From CAYOSF01 sp964406605 (GTDB taxonomy: Bacteria; Chloroflexota; Dehalococcoidia; DSTF01; RBG-16-68-14), in the NCBI GenBank assembly GCA_964406605.1, contig CAYOSF010000025.1, positions 1-18,243 of the forward strand: 18,243 bases of DNA, read 5' to 3'. How positions within the stretch are numbered: position 1 is the first letter of the stretch; each line of letters begins with the position of its first letter. This document shows positions 13,768 through 18,243 of this stretch, piece after piece. Below the pieces are notes generated by a model. That model saw only the letters and a list, made by a program, of their open reading frames with translations, made no database searches and was not told the DNA's origin. A program made the translations under genes and the position numbers.

Positions 13768-15147
13768 TCACCGCTCAGGCCACTCCGGGGGGTCGGTGCC
13801 GAGCGGCACGGCCGGCCGCTCCCAGCGTGGCGGGGTCTCCGACATGACTACCACCGGCGCGAGGTGGGACAGGCGGCCCGCCGGCGTGTCGGTCTCGGTG
13901 AGCAAGTCGGCGGGATTTCCGATGCCCGTGGCCGCGTCGGGAACGCACCTCGCGCCCAGTCTTTCGAACCACATGGCGGTCTGACAGAGGGACGCCCGAA
14001 CCAGCCAGGAGCCGCCTTCGCCCGCGCGGCGTGCCAGCGCGATCATGGTCCCGTAGGCGGCTAGGTAGCCCGTCACGTAGTCGCAGGCGGCGGCGGGGAC
14101 CAGCTCGGGCCGGTCAGGCGAGCCTTGGGCCGTGGCGACACCGGTTACGGTCTGGGCCAGTTGCTCCCAACCCGGTCGTGGTTGCCATGGTCCCTCGTGT
14201 CCGTAGCAGTTGACCGAGACGTACACGATGCCGGGGCGCAACGCGACGAGATCGTCCGGGCCAAAGCCCCGTCGGTCGAGCGTGCCCGTGCGGTAGCTTT
14301 GGCAGAACACGTCGGCATCGCGGACGAGGGCTTGGAGCCGGTCGGCGTGCGCCGGATCGTTGAGGTCGAGGTGGGCGGAGAGCTTGCCGTGCCCGGTGTC
14401 GAGCACAAACGGGGGGACGCTGGGCAGGTTCGGTGAGGAGATGCGAAGCACGTCGGCGCCGTGCTCCGCGAGCGTTCGGCCACAGGCCGGCCCGGCAAGC
14501 ACGCGGGTGAGATCCAGCACCCGCACTCCGCTGAGCGGCCTGTGGCCCGGCGGCGGTGGCTCCGGGTCACTGTCAGCCAGCTTGATTACCTCCACGGCCG
14601 GCAGATGCCGTAGGGCTCGACCCTGAGGAAGGGCCTGCCACTCTTCGGAGGTTCGGGCCATCGCGCCGCACATGCCGCGCTCGGCAAGCGCGTCCTCCAT
14701 CTCTTTCGCGTTCCAACGCCGCACCGCAGCGGGAACCTCCTCGTTGTCGGCTGCGCAGCCCAGCAGTCGCAGCGTGCCGTCCCGGAGGTGAGGGAAGCCG
14801 CCGTGCAGGTGGATCCAGCGGCCGTCCCGGCATTCGTGTAGTGCGGTCATGGGACTGCCGCCGTTCCGGCGGGGCGGGGGCCGGCCGTCGAGCCGTTGGA
14901 AGACGAAGCTCAGTAACGAGGCGGCCGCGCTCCGGACGTCGACCCGTACCTGCTGGCTGCGCCCGGTGCGCAAGGCCCAGAGGTCGGCGGCCGTGGTCCC
15001 GCACATGGCGAGGGCCGCTGCGGCCGCCTCGCCGACCGGGAACCTGGAGGCCAGGACGGGGTCGTTGCCGGAGATCTCTATCTCCGCGTTGGGCGGAGGT
15101 CCCAGGCGCCCGGCACGCAGGATTTCGCGTAGACGAGATGGCTTCAT
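13768..15147 (-). CDS. Family III CoA-transferase (CaiB/BaiF), two half-domains in unusual order
   Basis: The product has 459 residues from the ATG at 15147, with GGAGA 6 nt upstream. Family III CoA-transferases move CoA between carboxylic acids through an aspartyl-CoA thioester. The canonical family N-terminus, PLSGVRVLDLTRVLAGPACG, lies here only at residue 204. DVFCQSYRTGTLDRRGFG, YVSVNCYGHEGP and Asp356 in ACDYVTGYLAAYGTMIAL follow; Asp356 is the candidate catalytic residue. Residues about 27-190 look like the second half of another CoA-transferase (GEAAAAALAMCG, GRSQQVRVDVRSAAASL, then CRDGRWIHLHGG) but lack the aspartate. The chain therefore reads like a permuted or fused enzyme with one active site. 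It is divergent from molybdoenzyme copy 2, and may activate or release an acid in the same pathway. The substrate is unknown. Confidence 0.9.
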   Translation of the reverse strand: MKPSRLREILRAGRLGPPPNAEIEISGNDPVLASRFPVGEAAAAALAMCGTTAADLWALRTGRSQQVRVDVRSAAASLLSFVFQRLDGRPPPRRNGGSPMTALHECRDGRWIHLHGGFPHLRDGTLRLLGCAADNEEVPAAVRRWNAKEMEDALAERGMCGAMARTSEEWQALPQGRALRHLPAVEVIKLADSDPEPPPPGHRPLSGVRVLDLTRVLAGPACGRTLAEHGADVLRISSPNLPSVPPFVLDTGHGKLSAHLDLNDPAHADRLQALVRDADVFCQSYRTGTLDRRGFGPDDLVALRPGIVYVSVNCYGHEGPWQPRPGWEQLAQTVTGVATAQGSPDRPELVPAAACDYVTGYLAAYGTMIALARRAGEGGSWLVRASLCQTAMWFERLGARCVPDAATGIGNPADLLTETDTPAGRLSHLAPVVVMSETPPRWERPAVPLGTDPPEWPER

Positions 15148-15174
15148 CGCTGGTCTCCGGCGGCTCTGCGCGAC

Positions 15175-15202
15175 AGTGTAGCAGGCTGGGAGGTGGGGAG
15201 AA
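15175..15202 (-). promoter_or_regulatory. Promoter candidate for the CoA-transferase
   Basis: TACACT (15175-15180) on the minus strand is the same -10-like hexamer as found before the RCC1-repeat gene. A weak TTCTCC (15197-15202) lies 16 nt upstream. The start point near 15168 would give a leader of about 20 nt. Confidence 0.35.
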
Positions 15203-15355
15203 TGCACTGCGCCCGTGGAGCGGCGCGACGGACGACATGATGGGCCATACGGCTCTTGTGCGCCCAGTAAAGAGCGCGGCAACATGAACGCTATCTGCTG
15301 GCGGCTTCGCTGGTGATGGAGCAGACCGGTCGGCGATGCCGGCCCCGAACCGAAT

Positions 15356-15360
15356 GGAGG
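15356..15360 (+). promoter_or_regulatory. Ribosome binding site deciding the start of molybdoenzyme copy 2
   Basis: GGAGG lies 6 nt before the ATG at 15367. The open frame extends upstream to an ATG at 15313, but that codon has no comparable site and the extra 18 residues have no counterpart in the paralogue at 2211-4991. Confidence 0.75.
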
Positions 15361-15366
15361 TGGGAC

Positions 15367-18207
15367 ATGTCGGCACGGAGAGCAAGTCGCAAGGCTCAGC
15401 CGAGCAGCGGGCAGGGACGGCGCTGGGCTGACCGCTACCGCAACAAGTGGAAGTGGGACAAGGTAACGTGGGGCAGCCACTCGGTGGACTGCTACCCCGG
15501 CGGCTGCCCGTGGCGGGTCTATAGTCGGGACGGGAAGATACTCCGGGAGGAACAGGCCGGCGCGCTGCCGCTCATAGACAAGAGCACCCCCGACATGAAC
15601 CCGATGGGCTGCCAGAAGGGAGCCTCCTGGTGTCATCTGCACTACTCTCAGGACCGCGTGACCCGTCCGCTCAAGAGGGCGGGGGAGCGCGGCGAGGGCA
15701 AGTGGGAAGAGGTCTCCTGGGACGAAGCTCTGACCGACATTTGCGACGCTCTGCTCGATGCCGTCGAAGAGCAGGGCCCCGAGTCCATTCTGAACCTGAT
15801 GACGCCGGAGCCGGGAGCGGCGCCGGCTCGCGCGGCCACGGTCGCTCTCAACACGTTCATGACGGACGGCAATGCGGAGTTCCAGGACTTCAGCCCCGGC
15901 TATCACATCACCTGGGGCAAGTTCAACCCGATCTCCTCCATGGACGATTGGTTCCTGGCTGAGCTGACGCTGATATGGCACGCCAACCCGGTCTATACCA
16001 ACATCCAGTGGTACCACTACATCAACGAGTCCCGCTACAACGGCGGCGAGGTGGTGACCATCGCGCCGGACTACAGCCCTTCGGCGATCCATGCCGATTG
16101 CCACCTGCCGGTGCGCATCGGGACGGACGCTGCCCTGGCCCTCTCGATGTGCAAGGTGATCATCGACGCCGGCATCTACAGCCGTGGTTTCGTGCAGGAG
16201 CAGACGGACCTGCCGCTATTGGTGCGTACCGACACGGGCCGCTTCCTGCGCGGCAACGAGGTGGCCATAGGGGAGCGAGAGGATCAGTTCTACTGGCTGG
16301 ACACCAAGTCGAGCCAAGTGGTTTCGGCGCCCCGCGGCACGCTTTCGCTGGGGGATGTCGACCCGGCGCTGGAGGGCAAGGCCATGGCTCTCCTCGCCGA
16401 CGGCAGCGAGGTGGAAGTGAAGCCCGCCTTCGAGTTCCTGAAGGAACGGTTGAAGGACTACGAGCCGGAGGCGGCGGCGCGGATCTGCAACGTCCACCCG
16501 AGCGCTATCCGCTCCCTGGCCCGGAAGGTGGCCACCAAGAAGACCAAGATCTTCATCGGCTGGAACTCAGGGAAGTACTACCACGGCGACCTGATGGAGC
16601 GGTCCATGGCGCTGCTGCTGGGGCTGACGGGCAACTGGGGCAAGAGGGGCACCGGCACGCGTTCCTGGGGCATCTCTGGTGGCGGCGGCGGAGCGTTCGT
16701 CGGCGTCAAGGCCAGGAGGGGCCAGCAGGAGGCGTGGGAGAACCGTAGGCGGATGCTGGGGATGATGAGGCTCCTCACCGCCGATGACCAGACGATGACA
16801 CGCGAGATGGCGGTTAACCGCGCGGCCTCCAATCCCGCCGGAGCACGCCTTGGCGGCCTGGGCCGGATGATCCCTCCCGCCTTCCTCTGGTACTACCAGT
16901 ACGGCTTCAAGGAGCGCTGGAACAACAGGGAATGGCACGACCCATCGATGAAGCGCTCGTTCGACGAGTACATGGAGGAGGCGCTGGAAAAGGGCTGGTG
17001 GGATGCGGCGGCCGGCAACGTCTGGAAGGACAAGGAGCCCCGGGTGCTCATGGAAGCCGGAGGGAACCTGCTGCGGCGCCACCGCGGCGGCCAGGAGATG
17101 CTCCTCAAGCATCTGTGGCCCAAGTTGAAGATGATCGTCTCGATCGACTATCGGATCAACACCACCGGCCTCTACTCGGACTACATTCTGCCCGCGGCCC
17201 AGCACTACGAAAAGTTCGGCACCAGCATGCCGTCCATCCATCACCTGAACGCCGTGCTCATCGAGCCGGCGACCGCACCGCTGGATGATTCCAAGACGGA
17301 CCGCCAGATCGGCCTGGCGATGCTCAAGAAGCTGGAGGAGCGGGCCAAGGCACGCGGCATGACCGAATTCCCCAGCCGGGGCGACGTGCCGATCAGCTTG
17401 GAGGGACTGTGGGATCGGGCGACGCTCGGCGGGGAGCTGGAGGACGACGAGGTGTCCTTCGACGAGAGCATCCGGGACAACGCCGTCTACGGCGTGCTGC
17501 CGGAGGGGACCAGCCTGGAGACGCTCCGCGAGAAGGGTGCGGTCCGCTGGACGGCCTGGGGCGTCATGGGCCACGGCCTGGCCCAGGCCTCGACCATCAA
17601 GCCGGACGAGACGCACACCGCCTTCCGTTGGCACACCGAAGAGAGGATGCCGTACCCGACACTGACCCGGCGGGCGCAGTTCTACATCGATCACGAGTGG
17701 TTCCTGGAGGCCGGGGAGGAGCTGCCGGTCCACAAGGAGACGCCGAAGCAGGGCGGCGACTACCCCTTCCAACTGACGAGTGGCCACAACCGTTGGAGCA
17801 TCCACTCCATGAACCTGACCAACAACATCATCATGAACACGCACCGGGGTGAGCCGTTCATGTTCATGAACGACAAGGACGCCCGGAGGAAGCGGATCAA
17901 GAACGGCGAAGAGGTGCGGGTCGTCAACGACGCCGGCTCCATGCTGATCCCGGTGAAGATCTCGCCGTCGGTGGCGCCCGGTCAGGTGATCGTCTACAAC
18001 GGCTTCGAGCCGTACATGCACCGCGAGTGGTACGGCCAGGCAGACGTGGAGCCCGGAATGGTGAAGTGGCTGGGGCTCGCCGCTGGCTACGGTCACCTCC
18101 AGTATCGTCCCCTGGCCTGGCAGCCGATCCCGTGCGACCGCGCGGTGCGGGTGGACGTCCAGCGCCTGCCGGAGAAGGCGAAGGCGCGGAGCGCGAAGAG
18201 GAAGTAG
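15367..18207 (+). CDS. Molybdopterin oxidoreductase, type II DMSO reductase-like catalytic subunit (copy 2)
   Basis: This 946-residue protein is homologous to the one at 2211-4991 over its whole length, with about half the positions identical by eye. The cluster motif is His38-x3-Cys42-x4-Cys47-x34-Cys82, followed by QKGASW. Asp174 in FQDFSPGYH matches Asp173 of copy 1 as candidate molybdenum ligand. Shared Moco-core blocks include TIAPDYSPSAIHADCHLPVRIG, NTTGLYSDYILPAAQHYEK and the C-terminal LTSGHNRWSIHSMN. The N-terminus is basic (MSARRASRK) but has no hydrophobic stretch, so it is not a Tat signal and the enzyme should be cytoplasmic. It ends in a Lys/Arg-rich tail (EKAKARSAKRK) missing from copy 1. 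A Shine-Dalgarno at 18229-18234 suggests that a further gene, perhaps the iron-sulfur partner, follows at once. Its substrate is unknown; anaerobic hydroxylation, dehydrogenation or oxyanion/N-oxide reduction are all possible for this group. Confidence 0.95.
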   Translation: MSARRASRKAQPSSGQGRRWADRYRNKWKWDKVTWGSHSVDCYPGGCPWRVYSRDGKILREEQAGALPLIDKSTPDMNPMGCQKGASWCHLHYSQDRVTRPLKRAGERGEGKWEEVSWDEALTDICDALLDAVEEQGPESILNLMTPEPGAAPARAATVALNTFMTDGNAEFQDFSPGYHITWGKFNPISSMDDWFLAELTLIWHANPVYTNIQWYHYINESRYNGGEVVTIAPDYSPSAIHADCHLPVRIGTDAALALSMCKVIIDAGIYSRGFVQEQTDLPLLVRTDTGRFLRGNEVAIGEREDQFYWLDTKSSQVVSAPRGTLSLGDVDPALEGKAMALLADGSEVEVKPAFEFLKERLKDYEPEAAARICNVHPSAIRSLARKVATKKTKIFIGWNSGKYYHGDLMERSMALLLGLTGNWGKRGTGTRSWGISGGGGGAFVGVKARRGQQEAWENRRRMLGMMRLLTADDQTMTREMAVNRAASNPAGARLGGLGRMIPPAFLWYYQYGFKERWNNREWHDPSMKRSFDEYMEEALEKGWWDAAAGNVWKDKEPRVLMEAGGNLLRRHRGGQEMLLKHLWPKLKMIVSIDYRINTTGLYSDYILPAAQHYEKFGTSMPSIHHLNAVLIEPATAPLDDSKTDRQIGLAMLKKLEERAKARGMTEFPSRGDVPISLEGLWDRATLGGELEDDEVSFDESIRDNAVYGVLPEGTSLETLREKGAVRWTAWGVMGHGLAQASTIKPDETHTAFRWHTEERMPYPTLTRRAQFYIDHEWFLEAGEELPVHKETPKQGGDYPFQLTSGHNRWSIHSMNLTNNIIMNTHRGEPFMFMNDKDARRKRIKNGEEVRVVNDAGSMLIPVKISPSVAPGQVIVYNGFEPYMHREWYGQADVEPGMVKWLGLAAGYGHLQYRPLAWQPIPCDRAVRVDVQRLPEKAKARSAKRK

Positions 18208-18228
18208 AAGACCCGGCAGCAGAACAAC

Positions 18229-18234
18229 GGAGGG
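18229..18234 (+). promoter_or_regulatory. Shine-Dalgarno of a gene starting beyond the window
   Basis: GGAGGG lies 22 nt after the stop of molybdoenzyme copy 2 and 9 nt before the window ends. This fits a start codon immediately outside. A co-transcribed ferredoxin-type beta subunit would be the typical next gene, but none of it is visible. Confidence 0.5.
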
Positions 18235-18243
18235 AACAGAACC

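Noticed and set aside
15367..15420. Twin-arginine signal in molybdoenzyme copy 2
   Set aside because: RRASRK is present but no hydrophobic segment follows; the chain goes straight to the conserved WADRYRNKWKWDK block.
15148..16104. Upstream extension of the CoA-transferase frame by 319 codons
   Set aside because: The extension runs antisense through molybdoenzyme copy 2. The ATG at 15147 has a ribosome binding site and begins the protein-like sequence.
16567..18096. A 509-codon minus-strand frame opposite molybdoenzyme copy 2
   Set aside because: It is the same kind of antisense shadow, and it looks like the shadow of copy 1 because the genes are paralogues.

Overview
The window is a GC-rich bacterial chromosome segment with ten complete or nearly complete protein genes, a possible partial gene at the left edge, and no rRNA, tRNA, CRISPR array, transposase or integrase that I can see. 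Several features suggest an uncultivated Chloroflexota lineage, perhaps Dehalococcoidia/SAR202-like: secreted proteins with Thr/Pro-rich 'TPTPTP' linkers, dockerin-type calcium repeats without cellulosome genes, large DMSO-reductase-family proteins, and family III CoA-transferases. This placement is inference; no phylogenetic marker gene is present.

Layout. Positions 1-553 are mostly non-coding. They may hold the start of a minus-strand gene leaving the window, and a minus-strand promoter followed about 105 nt later by a strong intrinsic terminator (an sRNA or attenuated leader candidate). From 554 to 2177 on the plus strand lie an aldo/keto reductase and a small lipoprotein. Convergent to them is a 926-residue molybdopterin oxidoreductase (2211-4991, minus) with a perfect 8+8 bp palindrome just upstream of its start. 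Next, on the minus strand, are two secreted proteins ending in dockerin-like repeats: one with two PPC domains (5245-6336) and one seven-repeat RCC1 propeller (6486-7895). Divergent from these is a plus-strand pair: a membrane-anchored penicillin-acylase-family Ntn hydrolase (8175-10658) and a zinc-ribbon membrane protein (10698-11369). A 12-bp-stem terminator separates this pair from a convergent 608-residue secreted protein with Ca-binding motifs (11474-13300, minus), which has a long leader. The right end holds a family III CoA-transferase with an unusual domain order (13768-15147, minus), divergent from a second molybdopterin oxidoreductase (15367-18207, plus). A Shine-Dalgarno sequence follows at the window edge, so another gene, possibly an electron-transfer subunit, probably starts just outside.

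How the genes may work together. The two molybdenum enzymes are full-length paralogues of the type II DMSO reductase group (NarG/EbdA/DdhA/SerA-like catalytic subunits). Neither has a visible Tat signal, so both are predicted to act in the cytoplasm. With the CoA-transferase and the aldo/keto reductase they could contribute to oxidation and CoA-activation of a recalcitrant organic substrate, but the substrate cannot be read from sequence. The secreted proteins form a separate cell-surface set. The items most worth a second look are the paired molybdoenzymes (one apparently an orphan), the palindromic operator, the permuted-looking CoA-transferase, and the minus-strand leader/terminator at 319-459.
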